Origin: Clostridia bacterium
Lineage (GTDB): Bacteria; Bacillota; Clostridia; Christensenellales; Borkfalkiaceae
NCBI GenBank assembly: GCA_017625565.1
Contig: JAGAKN010000017.1
Location: forward strand, 1 to 64,000
Reading direction: 5' to 3'
Length of the DNA: 64,000 nt
Under the pieces are notes generated by a model. The model was not told the origin of the DNA. It worked only from the letters and a program-made list of their open reading frames with translations, and ran no database searches. Position 1 is the first letter of the stretch. Each line of letters starts with the position of its first letter. The position numbers and the translations under genes are program-made. Below, in pieces: positions 32,600-43,413 of this stretch.

Positions 32600-34279
32600 A
32601 TGCAATTAAAAGGCGCGCAAATTTTGGTAAGAACGTTGATCGAGCAGGGTATAACCGACGTGTTCGGATATCCCGGCGGACAAGTGATCAATATCTACGA
32701 CGCATTATACGAATATAAGGACGAAATTCATCACGTATTGACCGCGCACGAACAGGGCGCTGCGCACGCGGCGGACGGGTATTCTCGCGCGACGGGAAAG
32801 GTGGGCGTCTGTATCGCAACGAGTGGCCCTGGCGCTACGAATTTGGTGACGGGGATTGCGACGGCGATGCTCGATTCTATTCCGATGGTCGCGATTACGG
32901 GCAACGTGCCCAACGCGTTGATCGGGAAAGACAGTTTCCAAGAAATCGATATCACGGGCGTCACCCTGCCGATCACTAAGCACAATTATTTCGTCAAACG
33001 GGTGGAAGATTTGGCGGATACGCTCCGCAACGCATTCCGAATTGCGAAATCGGGCAGACCTGGGCCCGTACTTGTCGATATCCCGAAAGACGTGCAAGTG
33101 GCTACCTGCGAATACGAACCGCAAGCGGTGATTGAAAAAGAACCTTTACCCAAGGTAAGAGAAAGCTATATTGACGAAGCGGTGAAATTGATTGCCGAAT
33201 GCAAACGTCCGTACATCTACGTGGGCGGTGGCGCTGCAGGGCTTGGCATGGGCGACGAGATCTTGGCGTTCGCGGAAAAGATCGGCGCGGTAATCGGTTG
33301 CTCGTTTATGGGGCTTTCGGCGATCCCCGAAGGGAACGAACGGTTTTTGGGTATGCAAGGTATGCACGGGCATTACGCGTCGTCTATGGCGCAAAACGAA
33401 GCGGATTTAATTTTGGCAATCGGCGTTCGGTTTAGCGATCGGGCGACAGGGAACGTAGCCAAGTTCGCGAAAAAGAGCAAGATTATTCAATTAGACCCCG
33501 ACTGCGCGGAAATCAATAAAAACGTACGCGTGGATCTCGGTTTGGTGGGCGACGTGGAAGATTCCTTTAAACGGATCGTGGAAAAATGTGACAAGACCGA
33601 CCGCACCGATTGGTTGTATCGCGTTCGGGAATTGAAAGGAGAAGAACTCCGTTTTGAAGAAGAAATCGCGGCGGCGGATACGTCGGCGCTAACCCCGAAA
33701 CAGGTATTTGAAATAATCAACGAAAACAAGCCTGCAAAAACGGTGATTGCAACGGACGTAGGTCAACACCAGATGTGGACGGCGCAATACGTGAAATTCG
33801 ACGGACCGAGAAGATTTGTTTCCAGCGGTGGTTTGGGAACGATGGGGTTCGGTTTGGGCGCGGCGATGGGCGCGTACGTAGCGACGAAAGATCCCGTCGT
33901 ACTCATCACGGGCGACGGCAGTTTCGGGATGAATTTGAACGAGCTGGCTACCGCAGTCACCTACAAACTCCCCGTCGTTATCGTACTCATGAACAACGGA
34001 GTATTAGGTATGGTACGACAATGGCAAACGTTGTTCTTCGGAAAGCGGTATTCGAATACCGTGTTAGATAGAAAAACGGATTTTGTCAAACTCGCGGAAG
34101 CGTTCGGGGCGAAAGGGTATCTTGTAGAAACGCCGATGGAGTTTAAGCGCGCGTTCACGGACGCCTTACAATCGGACGGGCCGACGGTAATCGATACGCG
34201 GATTGACAAAGACGAATTCGTATTGCCGATGTTGCCCCCGGGCGGCGCGATCGATGATATTATCACGAAAGTACGGTAA
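32600..34279 (+). CDS. ilvB: Acetolactate synthase, large subunit
   Basis: This thiamine-diphosphate enzyme joins two pyruvates, or pyruvate and 2-ketobutyrate, as the first common step to Val, Leu and Ile. The 559 residues show GYPGGQVINIYDAL near 19-32, HEQGAAHAADGYSRATGK near 50-67 with the catalytic Glu, GPGATNLVTGIATAMLDSIP, the FAD region near 190-350, and VLITGDGSFGMNLNELATAV near 434-453 (TPP motif GDGSF). A C-terminal end VLPMLPPGGAID is typical. It is followed by its regulatory subunit. Confidence 0.96.
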   Translation: MQLKGAQILVRTLIEQGITDVFGYPGGQVINIYDALYEYKDEIHHVLTAHEQGAAHAADGYSRATGKVGVCIATSGPGATNLVTGIATAMLDSIPMVAITGNVPNALIGKDSFQEIDITGVTLPITKHNYFVKRVEDLADTLRNAFRIAKSGRPGPVLVDIPKDVQVATCEYEPQAVIEKEPLPKVRESYIDEAVKLIAECKRPYIYVGGGAAGLGMGDEILAFAEKIGAVIGCSFMGLSAIPEGNERFLGMQGMHGHYASSMAQNEADLILAIGVRFSDRATGNVAKFAKKSKIIQLDPDCAEINKNVRVDLGLVGDVEDSFKRIVEKCDKTDRTDWLYRVRELKGEELRFEEEIAAADTSALTPKQVFEIINENKPAKTVIATDVGQHQMWTAQYVKFDGPRRFVSSGGLGTMGFGLGAAMGAYVATKDPVVLITGDGSFGMNLNELATAVTYKLPVVIVLMNNGVLGMVRQWQTLFFGKRYSNTVLDRKTDFVKLAEAFGAKGYLVETPMEFKRAFTDALQSDGPTVIDTRIDKDEFVLPMLPPGGAIDDIITKVR

Positions 34280-34291
34280 AGGAGAAAGGCT

Positions 34292-34786
34292 ATGGACGGA
34301 AAGAAAACGATTATCGCAGTATACGTAGAAAACCAAGCCGGCGTATTGACGCGGGTGACGGGTATGTTCACACGTAGGGGATTTAATATCGACGCCCTGA
34401 CGGTAGGCGAAACGGAAAGCAAGGAATATTCCCGTATCACCATTTATATGGACGGCGACGCGAGCGAGCAGATGATCAATCAGTTGTATAAACTCGTCGT
34501 CGTAAAGAAAGTGGAGATCTTGCAAGAAGATTCGATCAAGCGGGAGCTTATGATGATCAAAGTCCGCAACGATTCCAAGAACCGTAGCGAGATTATGACG
34601 GCGGTGGACGTGTTCCGCGCCAACGTAATCGATTATTCCGTAGAGAGTATGTGTATCGAAGTGACGGGCGCGCCGTCTAAAATCGACGCGTTTGTTAAAC
34701 TCATGGAACCGTTCGGGATTTTGGAAATGTGCCGTACGGGGATTGTCGCGCTCGACCGCGGAACGAAAACACTTTTGGCTGAATAA
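34292..34786 (+). CDS. ilvN: Acetolactate synthase, small (regulatory) subunit
   Basis: The 164-residue subunit has an N-terminal ACT domain (IIAVYVENQAGVLTRVTGMF, about 6-25, then RRGFNIDALTVGETE) that binds valine for feedback control, and the C-terminal ALS_ss domain (RELMMIKVRN near 86 and FGILEMCRTGIVALDRG near 140-156). It lies 12 bases after ilvB. Confidence 0.94.
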   Translation: MDGKKTIIAVYVENQAGVLTRVTGMFTRRGFNIDALTVGETESKEYSRITIYMDGDASEQMINQLYKLVVVKKVEILQEDSIKRELMMIKVRNDSKNRSEIMTAVDVFRANVIDYSVESMCIEVTGAPSKIDAFVKLMEPFGILEMCRTGIVALDRGTKTLLAE

Positions 34787-34802
34787 AAAAGAAATAAAAT
34801 AA

Positions 34803-35837
<1,035 letters not shown>

Positions 35838-35858
35838 TTTGCTAAAAAGGGCGAGAGT

Positions 35859-37517
35859 ATGATTAAAGAAAAGATAGTAGACGGATTTCACAACGCTCCG
35901 CACAGATCGTTGTATCACGCGTTGGGGCTGACGGAAGAAGAACAGTCCCGTCCGTTGATCGGCGTCGTTTGTTCGTACAACGAAATCGTACCAGGGCACG
36001 TGAATCTCGATAAAATTGCCGAAGCGGTAAAGCTCGGCGTAGCGATGGCAGGGGGCACACCGATTATGTTCCCTGCGATCACCGTTTGCGACGGAATCGC
36101 TATGGGGCATACGGGAATGAAATACTCGCTCGTCACTCGTGATTTGATCGCCGATTCCACGGAAGCGATGGTGCAGGCGCACGGGTTTGACGGGTTGGTG
36201 ATGATCCCCAACTGCGACAAGAACGTACCCGGGCTTTTGATGGCGGCGGCGCGGTTAAATATCCCGACGATCTTCGTCAGTGGCGGACCGATGCTCGCAG
36301 GACGGGTGAACGGCAAAAAACGCTCCCTTTCGAGTATTTTCGAAGCGGTCGGCGCATACAAAGCAGGCAAAATCGACGAAACACAGCTTTTGGAATTTGA
36401 ACGCAAGGTATGCCCTACCTGCGGTTCTTGTTCGGGAATGTATACGGCGAATTCGATGAACTGTTTGACGGAAGTACTCGGTATGGGCTTGCGTGGGAAC
36501 GGCACGATCCCTGCGGTATACTCGGCGAGAATCGAGCTTGCGAAGCGCGCAGGTATGCAAGTAATGGAACTCGTTAAAAAGAACATCCGTCCACGGGATA
36601 TTATGACGGCGGCGGCGATTAAGAACGCGATTACGGCGGATATGGCGCTCGGTTGTTCGACGAACAGTATGTTGCACTTGCCTGCAATCGCCAACGAGTG
36701 CGGAATTCCGTTTGACTTGGACGAAGTCAACGCGATCAGCGAAAAAACGCCGAATTTGTGTCATCTTGCGCCTGCAGGGGATACGTATATGGAAGATCTC
36801 AACGAAGCAGGTGGCGTGCAAGCGGTTTTAAAAGAATTAGAAGCGCTCGGGTTGCTCGATACGTCGGTGATGACTTGTACGGGCAAGACGATGCAGGAGA
36901 ACTTGCAAGGTGTCATCAATCTCGACGAAGAAGTAATTCGCAAGCCCGAAAACGCGTTTGGGAAAACGGGAGGGATTGCGGTATTGCGCGGAAATCTCGC
37001 CCCCGACGGTTGCGTCGTCAAACGTGCGGCGGTGGCGAATGAAATGCTCGTGCACGAAGGCCGTGCGAAAGTCTACGACAGTGAAGAAGAATGTATCGCG
37101 GCGATTTACGCTGGGAAGATTGAAAAGGGCGACGTCGTCGTCATTCGCTACGAAGGCCCTGCAGGCGGACCAGGTATGAGAGAAATGCTCTCTCCGACGT
37201 CTGCGATTGCAGGTATGGGCTTGGATAAAGACGTAGCGCTGATCACCGACGGGCGGTTTTCGGGCGCGACGCGTGGTGCGTCGATCGGACACGTTTCCCC
37301 CGAAGCGGTTTCTGGCGGACCGATTGCCTACGTGCAAAACGGCGATATCATTGCAATCGATATCCCGAACTATAAAATCGAATGGAAGATTTCCGAAGAA
37401 GAGCTTGCAAAGCGCAAAGCGCAAACGGTTTTGAAGAAGAAAGAAACAACAGGGTATTTGAAACGCTATGCGGCGCAGGTAAGCTCCGCGGACAAAGGCG
37501 CGATTATCAACAAATAA
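35859..37517 (+). CDS. ilvD: Dihydroxy-acid dehydratase
   Basis: IlvD dehydrates the dihydroxy acids to the keto acid precursors of Val, Leu and Ile using an Fe-S cluster. The 552-residue protein has cluster Cys residues in [10 protein letters not shown] near 118-127 and [18 protein letters not shown] near 185-202, the SGGP and [11 protein letters not shown] segments, and the C-terminal [22 protein letters not shown] near 462-483 (given as [20 protein letters not shown]). It follows ilvC by 21 bases. Confidence 0.95.
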   Translation: MIKEKIVDGFHNAPHRSLYHALGLTEEEQSRPLIGVVCSYNEIVPGHVNLDKIAEAVKLGVAMAGGTPIMFPAITVCDGIAMGHTGMKYSLVTRDLIADSTEAMVQAHGFDGLVMIPNCDKNVPGLLMAAARLNIPTIFVSGGPMLAGRVNGKKRSLSSIFEAVGAYKAGKIDETQLLEFERKVCPTCGSCSGMYTANSMNCLTEVLGMGLRGNGTIPAVYSARIELAKRAGMQVMELVKKNIRPRDIMTAAAIKNAITADMALGCSTNSMLHLPAIANECGIPFDLDEVNAISEKTPNLCHLAPAGDTYMEDLNEAGGVQAVLKELEALGLLDTSVMTCTGKTMQENLQGVINLDEEVIRKPENAFGKTGGIAVLRGNLAPDGCVVKRAAVANEMLVHEGRAKVYDSEEECIAAIYAGKIEKGDVVVIRYEGPAGGPGMREMLSPTSAIAGMGLDKDVALITDGRFSGATRGASIGHVSPEAVSGGPIAYVQNGDIIAIDIPNYKIEWKISEEELAKRKAQTVLKKKETTGYLKRYAAQVSSADKGAIINK

Positions 37518-37597
37518 AAAAGCAATCGACCGTCCTAAGCCGTTTTATCTCGTGAAACGGGTAGGGGGCGACGCTTACAGAGCAAAAGGAAAGAATT

Positions 37598-38860
37598 ATG
37601 GGAATGACTATGACGCAAAAAATCCTGGCAAAACACGCAGGATTGGAAGTTGTCGAGGCAGGGCAACTCATACTCGTCAACGTGGACAGAGTGTTGGGCA
37701 ACGACATTACGTCGCCCGTTGCCATTCGGGAATTTGAACGTCTTGGTGCAAAGACGGTATTTGACAAAGAAAAGGTGACGATGGTAATGGACCATTTCGC
37801 GCCGAACAAGGATATCAAGGCGGCGGTACAATGTAAAATGTGCCGGGATTTTTGTAGCGAACACGCCGTCACACATTTTTACGACGTGGGTAGAATGGGA
37901 ATCGAACACGCATTGCTCCCCGAAAAGGGCTTAGTCGTACCCGGCGACGTCGTTATCGGTGCGGACTCGCATACTTGCACGTACGGGGCGCTCGGCGCGT
38001 TTTCGACGGGGGTAGGCTCTACGGATATGGCGTGTGGAATGGCGACGGGTAAGGCTTGGTTCAAAGTACCGTCTGCGCTCAAATTCGTCTTGAAAGGCAA
38101 ACTGCAGGAATACGTTTCGGGAAAGGACGTCATTTTGCATATTATCGGCAAAATCGGCGTGGACGGCGCGTTGTATAAATCGATGGAGTTCACGGGCGAA
38201 GGCGTAAAATCCTTGACGATATACGATCGGTTGACGATTTCGAATATGGCAATCGAAGCAGGCGCAAAAAACGGGATTTTCGAAGTCGACGAGCAAACGG
38301 AAGCGTACGTAAAAGAACATTCCGACAAAGAATATACCAAATACGTGGCGGATGCGGACGCCGTTTACGAAAAGACGTATGAAATTGATTTGAGCCAAAT
38401 CCGTTCGACGGTAGCCTTTCCGCACTTGCCCGAAAACACGAAAACGTTCGATGAAATCGGGGACGTGGAAATTGACCAAGTCGTGATCGGCTCTTGCACA
38501 AACGGTTTTTATAAGGATTTAGAAGAAGCGGCGAAGATTTTGAAAGGCAAAAAGATCGCAAAGCGCGTCCGCGCGATCATCATTCCTGCGACGCAAGATA
38601 TTTATTTAAAAGCGATGGAAAACGGTCTTTTAAAAATCTTTATTGAAGCAGGTTGCGTGGTATCCACGCCCACGTGCGGACCTTGTCTTGGTGGACATAT
38701 GGGGATTTTGGCTGCTGGGGAACGCGCGGTTGCGACGACCAATCGGAATTTTGTCGGGCGCATGGGCGACGTGAAATCGGAAGTGTATTTGGCTTCGCCT
38801 GCGGTAGCCGCGGCAAGCGCGATTGCAGGCAAGATTGCTCAGCCGTCGCAAGTTTTATAA
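37598..38860 (+). CDS. leuC: 3-isopropylmalate dehydratase, large subunit
   Basis: LeuC, with LeuD, isomerises isopropylmalate. The 420-residue aconitase-family protein is of the prokaryotic/archaeal-type length. [21 protein letters not shown] near 127-147 (read as [18 protein letters not shown]) and [17 protein letters not shown] near 295-311 carry cluster Cys residues, and [13 protein letters not shown] near 354-366 has the other two. An 80-base gap separates it from ilvD, with AAAGGAAAG as its ribosome binding site; I see no terminator or clear promoter in the gap, so it should be in the same transcript. Confidence 0.95.
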   Translation: MGMTMTQKILAKHAGLEVVEAGQLILVNVDRVLGNDITSPVAIREFERLGAKTVFDKEKVTMVMDHFAPNKDIKAAVQCKMCRDFCSEHAVTHFYDVGRMGIEHALLPEKGLVVPGDVVIGADSHTCTYGALGAFSTGVGSTDMACGMATGKAWFKVPSALKFVLKGKLQEYVSGKDVILHIIGKIGVDGALYKSMEFTGEGVKSLTIYDRLTISNMAIEAGAKNGIFEVDEQTEAYVKEHSDKEYTKYVADADAVYEKTYEIDLSQIRSTVAFPHLPENTKTFDEIGDVEIDQVVIGSCTNGFYKDLEEAAKILKGKKIAKRVRAIIIPATQDIYLKAMENGLLKIFIEAGCVVSTPTCGPCLGGHMGILAAGERAVATTNRNFVGRMGDVKSEVYLASPAVAAASAIAGKIAQPSQVL

Positions 38861-38873
38861 AGGAGCAATCGGA

Positions 38874-39368
38874 ATGAAATTTAACGGAAAAGCTTTAAAA
38901 TACGGGGACAACGTCGATACGGACGTGATTATTCCTGCAAGATACTTAAACACGATCGACAAAAAAGAACTCGCATCCCATTGTATGCAGGATATCGACG
39001 GGGAGTTTACCAAGAAAGTACGCGCAGGGGATATTATGGTAGCAGGCTATAATTTCGGTTGCGGTTCTTCTCGGGAACACGCGCCGATTGCAATTAAGGA
39101 AAGTGGAATTTCCGTAGTAATCGCGAAAAGTTTTGCGCGGATTTTCTACCGCAACGCCATCAATATCGGGCTTGCGATCGTGGAATGTCCCGAAGCGGTG
39201 GACGGGATTTTAGACGGGGAACAGGTGGAAGCGGATTTGGATGCAGGCGTTATTTACAACAAGACGACGGGCAAACAATATTCTACGCAACCCTTCCCTG
39301 CGTTCATTCAAAAAATTATCGAAAACGGCGGTTTGGTCGCGTCTATTCAAAAGGGCGACGTACGCTAA
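38874..39368 (+). CDS. leuD: 3-isopropylmalate dehydratase, small subunit
   Basis: This 164-residue swivel domain partner of LeuC contains [16 protein letters not shown] near 10-25 and [17 protein letters not shown] near 56-72, the [11 protein letters not shown] hallmark. ATG 38874 follows AAGGAGCAA; a longer frame reading from within leuC is not supported. Confidence 0.95.
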   Translation: MKFNGKALKYGDNVDTDVIIPARYLNTIDKKELASHCMQDIDGEFTKKVRAGDIMVAGYNFGCGSSREHAPIAIKESGISVVIAKSFARIFYRNAINIGLAIVECPEAVDGILDGEQVEADLDAGVIYNKTTGKQYSTQPFPAFIQKIIENGGLVASIQKGDVR

Positions 39369-39380
39369 AAGGAAAGAATT

Positions 39381-40448
39381 ATGACGTATAAAATCGGGTT
39401 GTTAAAAGGGGACGGGATCGGTCCTGAAATCGTGGATAGCGCGGTGCGCGTTTTACAAGCGGTGGGTAAAAAACGTGGAATTGCGTTTGAATTTACGCCC
39501 TATTTAATCGGCGGTATCGCAATCGACGAAACGGGCGAGCCGTTGCCCCAAGCGACAATAGACGGGTGTTTGGCGAGTGATAGCGTGCTTTTAGGCGCGG
39601 TTGGCGGCCCGAAATGGGATATGCTTTCGGGCAATCAACGCCCTGAAAAAGCTTTGCTTGGGATTCGCGAAAAGATGGGGCTTTTTACCAACCTTCGTCC
39701 TGCAAAGCTCTATTCGGCGTTAAAGGAAGAATGTCCTTTGCGCGCGGATATCGTAGCCAACGGCTTTGATATGATGATCGTTAGAGAACTCACGGGCGGT
39801 ATTTATTTCGGCGAGCGCGGATATCGGCAAGGCAAGTACGGCGAAGAAGCCTATGACACCGAAGCCTACAGCCGTATGGAAATTGAACGGATTGTGCGCG
39901 TAGCCTTTGAAACGGCGAGAAAACGCCGTAAAAAATTGACGAGTATCGACAAGGCGAACGTTTTGGAAACGTCTAGGCTTTGGCGGAAAATCGTCCACGA
40001 ACTCGCGGTGGAATATCCCGACGTGGAAGTCAGCGATATGCTCGTAGACAACGCGGCGATGCAACTCGTCCGCAACCCGTCGCAGTTCGACGTCGTAGTG
40101 ACGAGCAATATGTTTGGGGATATTTTGTCCGACGAAGCGTCGCAAATCACGGGCTCGATTGGGATGTTGCCGTCGGCGTCGCTCGGAAGCGGTACACGGG
40201 GCTTGTACGAGCCGATCCACGGCTCTGCGCCCGATATCGCAGGACAAAACAAAGCCAATCCGATTGCGACGATTTTGTCTGCGTCGATGATGCTCTTGTA
40301 CGCGTTCAATGAAAAATCGGCGTCGGAAGATATCGTCAACGCGGTGGATAGAGTGTTGGAACTTGGGTATCGGACGGCGGACTTGGCGCGTGGGAAAGCA
40401 AGTTTGTCCACAACGGAAATGACGGATAAAATTATTGAAAATTTGTAG
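39381..40448 (+). CDS. leuB: 3-isopropylmalate dehydrogenase
   Basis: LeuB oxidises and decarboxylates 3-isopropylmalate with NAD+. The 355-residue product opens with [19 protein letters not shown], has [13 protein letters not shown] near 133-145 (substrate arginines), [20 protein letters not shown] near 221-240 and [20 protein letters not shown] near 241-260, and [20 protein letters not shown] near 279-298 for NAD binding. It completes leuACDB within the operon. Confidence 0.95.
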   Translation: MTYKIGLLKGDGIGPEIVDSAVRVLQAVGKKRGIAFEFTPYLIGGIAIDETGEPLPQATIDGCLASDSVLLGAVGGPKWDMLSGNQRPEKALLGIREKMGLFTNLRPAKLYSALKEECPLRADIVANGFDMMIVRELTGGIYFGERGYRQGKYGEEAYDTEAYSRMEIERIVRVAFETARKRRKKLTSIDKANVLETSRLWRKIVHELAVEYPDVEVSDMLVDNAAMQLVRNPSQFDVVVTSNMFGDILSDEASQITGSIGMLPSASLGSGTRGLYEPIHGSAPDIAGQNKANPIATILSASMMLLYAFNEKSASEDIVNAVDRVLELGYRTADLARGKASLSTTEMTDKIIENL

Positions 40449-40455
40449 GCTTAGA

Positions 40456-41640
40456 ATGGATAGAGTGACGGAAATTTATCAAAAACTGTGCTTGACGACG
40501 GTGTTTTACGAGCTCACGGAAAGTCCGCTATTGCAAGCGTTTTTTGAAATCAACGAACGTGCGGACGTCACGCAAAAACGCAAGGCGTACGCGAAATTCG
40601 TTTCACAAATTTACGCGCTTGGCGGAGATTTGACGGAATGCGTCAAAACGGCGGTGTTGGAATCGGAAAACGCTTACGTCAAACGGATTGCGCAAGGCAA
40701 AAGCGTGGATGAAAATTTGACCGCGTCCGTCGAACGGGAGCTGGCGGTATTTTCTTTATTTGCGTCGTTGACGGCGTCCGATTTTACGGGCGTACTTTCG
40801 GTAAAGGAAAGCGAATTGCCTGCGTTCACGTCGAGAAAGGAAGATTTTCAAAAGCTCTACGCCCAAAGAATGCAAAGCGTTAGAAAATGCGGTTATGGGA
40901 TTTTTGCTACGAGCGGTATGTTCCGCTTGTCGGAAGAAAACAAGATAGAAAAAATCCTTTCCGCAGACACCATCGGTTTGGATCGGTTCATCGGCTACGA
41001 ATGGGAACGTCAACAAATTTTGGACAATACCCGCGCGTTCGTAGACGGAAAGCCTGCGGCAAACGTCCTACTGTGCGGAGATGCAGGCGCAGGGAAATCG
41101 TCCACCGTTAAAGCGGTGGCAAACGCCTTTTTTGGCGAAGGTTTACGTCTGATTGAACTTCGGAAGGATCAGCTCCGTTTCTTGCCGTACGTCATGGGCG
41201 CGGTTAGCGGAAATCCCTTGAAATTCCTTGTGTTTATAGACGATTTGTCGTTTGCGCAAAACGACGACAACTTCAGTATGTTAAAAGCGGTGCTGGAAGG
41301 CTCGGCTAGCGCAAAAGCGGACAACGTCGTGATTTATGCGACAAGCAACCGACGGCATATCGTCAAGGAGTCGTTCCAAGACCGCGACGGCGACGACGTG
41401 CATCGGAACGATACCTTGCAAGAAACGTTGTCTTTGTCCGAACGGTTCGGTTTGGTCGTACGTTTTTCCAAGCCCGATAAAACCGCTTATCTTGCGATTG
41501 TTCGTGGCTTGGCGGAGCGCCACGGTCTACAAATTCCACAAACGGACTTGGAAATCCGTGCGGAAGCGTTCGCTTTACGCAAAGGAAACCGTTCTGCCCG
41601 GTGCGCGGAACAATTTGTAGACAGTTTATTAAGAGAGTAA
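40456..41640 (+). CDS. DUF815 AAA+ ATPase
   Basis: The 394-residue protein has a helical N-terminal half (about 1-170) and an AAA+ core: ANVLLCGDAGAGKSSTVKAV near 200-219 (Walker A), FLVFIDDLSFAQNDDNF near 251-267 (Walker B) and VVIYATSNRRHIVKESF near 290-306 (sensor 1). This is the DUF815 pattern, a family of unknown function. I chose ATG 40456, 8 bases after the leuB stop, over an upstream TTG. Why it sits between leuB and ilvA is unclear; transcription with them is likely because gaps are 7 and 13 bases. Confidence 0.88.
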   Translation: MDRVTEIYQKLCLTTVFYELTESPLLQAFFEINERADVTQKRKAYAKFVSQIYALGGDLTECVKTAVLESENAYVKRIAQGKSVDENLTASVERELAVFSLFASLTASDFTGVLSVKESELPAFTSRKEDFQKLYAQRMQSVRKCGYGIFATSGMFRLSEENKIEKILSADTIGLDRFIGYEWERQQILDNTRAFVDGKPAANVLLCGDAGAGKSSTVKAVANAFFGEGLRLIELRKDQLRFLPYVMGAVSGNPLKFLVFIDDLSFAQNDDNFSMLKAVLEGSASAKADNVVIYATSNRRHIVKESFQDRDGDDVHRNDTLQETLSLSERFGLVVRFSKPDKTAYLAIVRGLAERHGLQIPQTDLEIRAEAFALRKGNRSARCAEQFVDSLLRE

Positions 41641-41653
41641 AAAGGAGAAAATT

Positions 41654-42847
41654 ATGTTGACGATCGATAGCGTATATCGCGCAAGTCGGGAATTGAAAAA
41701 CGTTGCGAGAAGAACGGACGTAATTTATGCGCCCAAACTTTGTCCTGGCGCGGAATTGTATTTGAAAACGGAAAACTTGCAAATTACGGGCTCGTTCAAG
41801 GTGCGTGGCGCGTATTATAAAATGACGCGGTTGTCGGAAGAAGAAAAGGCGCGGGGGGTAGTGGCTTGTTCGGCAGGCAACCACGCGCAAGGCGTAGCCT
41901 TGGCTGCGAAAAAGAACGGGATAAAAGCGGTAATTTGTTTGCCTGACGGAGCGCCGATTTCCAAAGTCGAAGCGACGAAAAGCTACGGCGCGGAAGTTTG
42001 TTTGGTGGAAGGCGTGTACGACGACGCGTATCAAAAAGCTCTGCGTTTGAGTGAAGAAAAGGGCTATACGTTCTTGCATCCGTTCAACGACGAAGACGTC
42101 ATTGCAGGGCAGGGGACGATTGCGTTGGAACTCAACGAACAACTTCCCGACGTGGACGCGATACTCGTTCCCGTTGGTGGCGGGGGGTTGATTTCAGGGA
42201 TTGCGTATACGATGAAAACGCTCAATCCCAAGGTCAAGGTTTACGGGGTGCAGGCAACGGGCGCGCCGTCGATGAAGAATGCGGTAGAGCATGGGCAAAT
42301 TGAAACGTTGCCGTCCGTATCGACGATCGCCGACGGGATTGCCGTGAAAAAGCCCGGGGAACTTACGTACGAACTGTGCGGAAAATACGTCGACGAGATC
42401 GTGACGGTCACCGACGACGAAATTTCGGCGGCGATTTTGGCGCTTATGGAACAACACAAACTCGTCACGGAGGGCGCAGGCGCGGTTTCGGTGGCGGCGG
42501 CAATGTTCGGCAAAGTCGACTTAAAAGGCAAAAAAGCGGTATGCTTACTCTCGGGTGGGAATATCGACGTGACTATACTCTCGCGCGTAATCAAACGCGG
42601 TTTGTTGATGTCGGGCAGAACTTGTCAACTAATGATCGAGCTTTTGGATAAACCCGGGCAACTGAAAAACGTGTCGAAAATCATTGCGGACTTAGGCGGA
42701 AACGTCATTTCCGTTCACCACGAGCGTGGCAACGAAGGCACGGACGTCAACGGTTGTTTCTTGCGGATCGAACTCGAAACCCGTAATTATGAACATATCT
42801 CGCAAATCCGTAAAGCATTAACCGATTTCGGGTTTAAATTACTGTAA
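41654..42847 (+). CDS. ilvA: Threonine ammonia-lyase, short form with one ACT domain
   Basis: This PLP enzyme makes 2-ketobutyrate from threonine, the entry to isoleucine. The 397 residues include LKTENLQITGSFKVRGAYYK near 36-55 (PLP Lys in GSFKVRGA), CSAGNHAQGVALAAK near 74-88, PVGGGGLISGIAY near 175-187 (phosphate cup) and LLSGGNIDVTILSRVI near 296-311. A C-terminal ACT-like domain (about 318-397, MIELLDKPGQL) is of the TdcB/short biosynthetic type. Placement in the leu-ilv operon supports the biosynthetic role. It is followed by ridA, which clears its reactive product. Confidence 0.93.
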   Translation: MLTIDSVYRASRELKNVARRTDVIYAPKLCPGAELYLKTENLQITGSFKVRGAYYKMTRLSEEEKARGVVACSAGNHAQGVALAAKKNGIKAVICLPDGAPISKVEATKSYGAEVCLVEGVYDDAYQKALRLSEEKGYTFLHPFNDEDVIAGQGTIALELNEQLPDVDAILVPVGGGGLISGIAYTMKTLNPKVKVYGVQATGAPSMKNAVEHGQIETLPSVSTIADGIAVKKPGELTYELCGKYVDEIVTVTDDEISAAILALMEQHKLVTEGAGAVSVAAAMFGKVDLKGKKAVCLLSGGNIDVTILSRVIKRGLLMSGRTCQLMIELLDKPGQLKNVSKIIADLGGNVISVHHERGNEGTDVNGCFLRIELETRNYEHISQIRKALTDFGFKLL

Positions 42848-42863
42848 AAAGGAGCAAAAAAGC

Positions 42864-43241
42864 ATGGAGATCAAAAAAGTACACACCGACCAAGCCCCCC
42901 AAGCCATCGGGCCGTATTCCCAAGCGGTAATTTGCGGTGGAATGGTGTATACGTCGGGGCAAATTGCCATCAATCCCAAGAGCGGTTTGGTGGAAACGAC
43001 GACGATTGTAGAGCAAACGGAACAAGTGATGCAAAACTTGGGCGCGGTATTAAAGGCGTCGGGTAGTTCGTTTGAAAAAACCGTAAAAACGACTTGTTTT
43101 TTGGCGAACATTTCCGATTTTTCGGCGTTCAACGAAGTCTACGGGAAATATTTCACGGGCAAGCCTGCGCGTAGCTGTGTGGCGGTAAAAGATTTACCAA
43201 AAGGGGTGCTTGTGGAAGTGGAAGTTGTCGCTACACTGTAA
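42864..43241 (+). CDS. ridA: RidA enamine/imine deaminase
   Basis: RidA hydrolyses the reactive enamine/imine released by PLP enzymes such as IlvA and so protects other PLP enzymes like IlvE. The 125-residue YjgF-family protein has AIGPYSQAVICGGMVYTSGQ near 14-33, and ARSCVAVKDLPKGVLVEVEV near 103-122 with the substrate-binding Arg. Placed directly after ilvA, it ends the operon. Confidence 0.95.
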   Translation: MEIKKVHTDQAPQAIGPYSQAVICGGMVYTSGQIAINPKSGLVETTTIVEQTEQVMQNLGAVLKASGSSFEKTVKTTCFLANISDFSAFNEVYGKYFTGKPARSCVAVKDLPKGVLVEVEVVATL

Positions 43242-43273
43242 GACAAATCGAAAAAACGAATAACCGCAATCGA

Positions 43274-43303
43274 AAAAAATCGGAGAAAAACCCCGATTTT
43301 TTA
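43274..43303 (+). terminator. Terminator of the leu-ilv operon
   Basis: AAAAAATCGG / CCGATTTTTT stem with an AGAAAAACC loop, about 35 bases after ridA. Confidence 0.82.
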
Positions 43304-43333
43304 TCTTTTCAGAAGAAAAGGGGAAAAGCCGTA

Positions 43334-43362
43334 TTGACAAATTCCTGTAAATATGGTATAAT
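43334..43362 (+). promoter_or_regulatory. Sigma-A promoter of the leucine-rich lipoprotein gene
   Basis: Consensus TTGACA (43334-43339), 17 bases, TATAAT (43357-43362). Confidence 0.9.
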
Positions 43363-43413
43363 TCGGTAAACGGTGGGTTTTGGCGTCGGCAATTCGGCAA
43401 TGGAGAAAGCATT

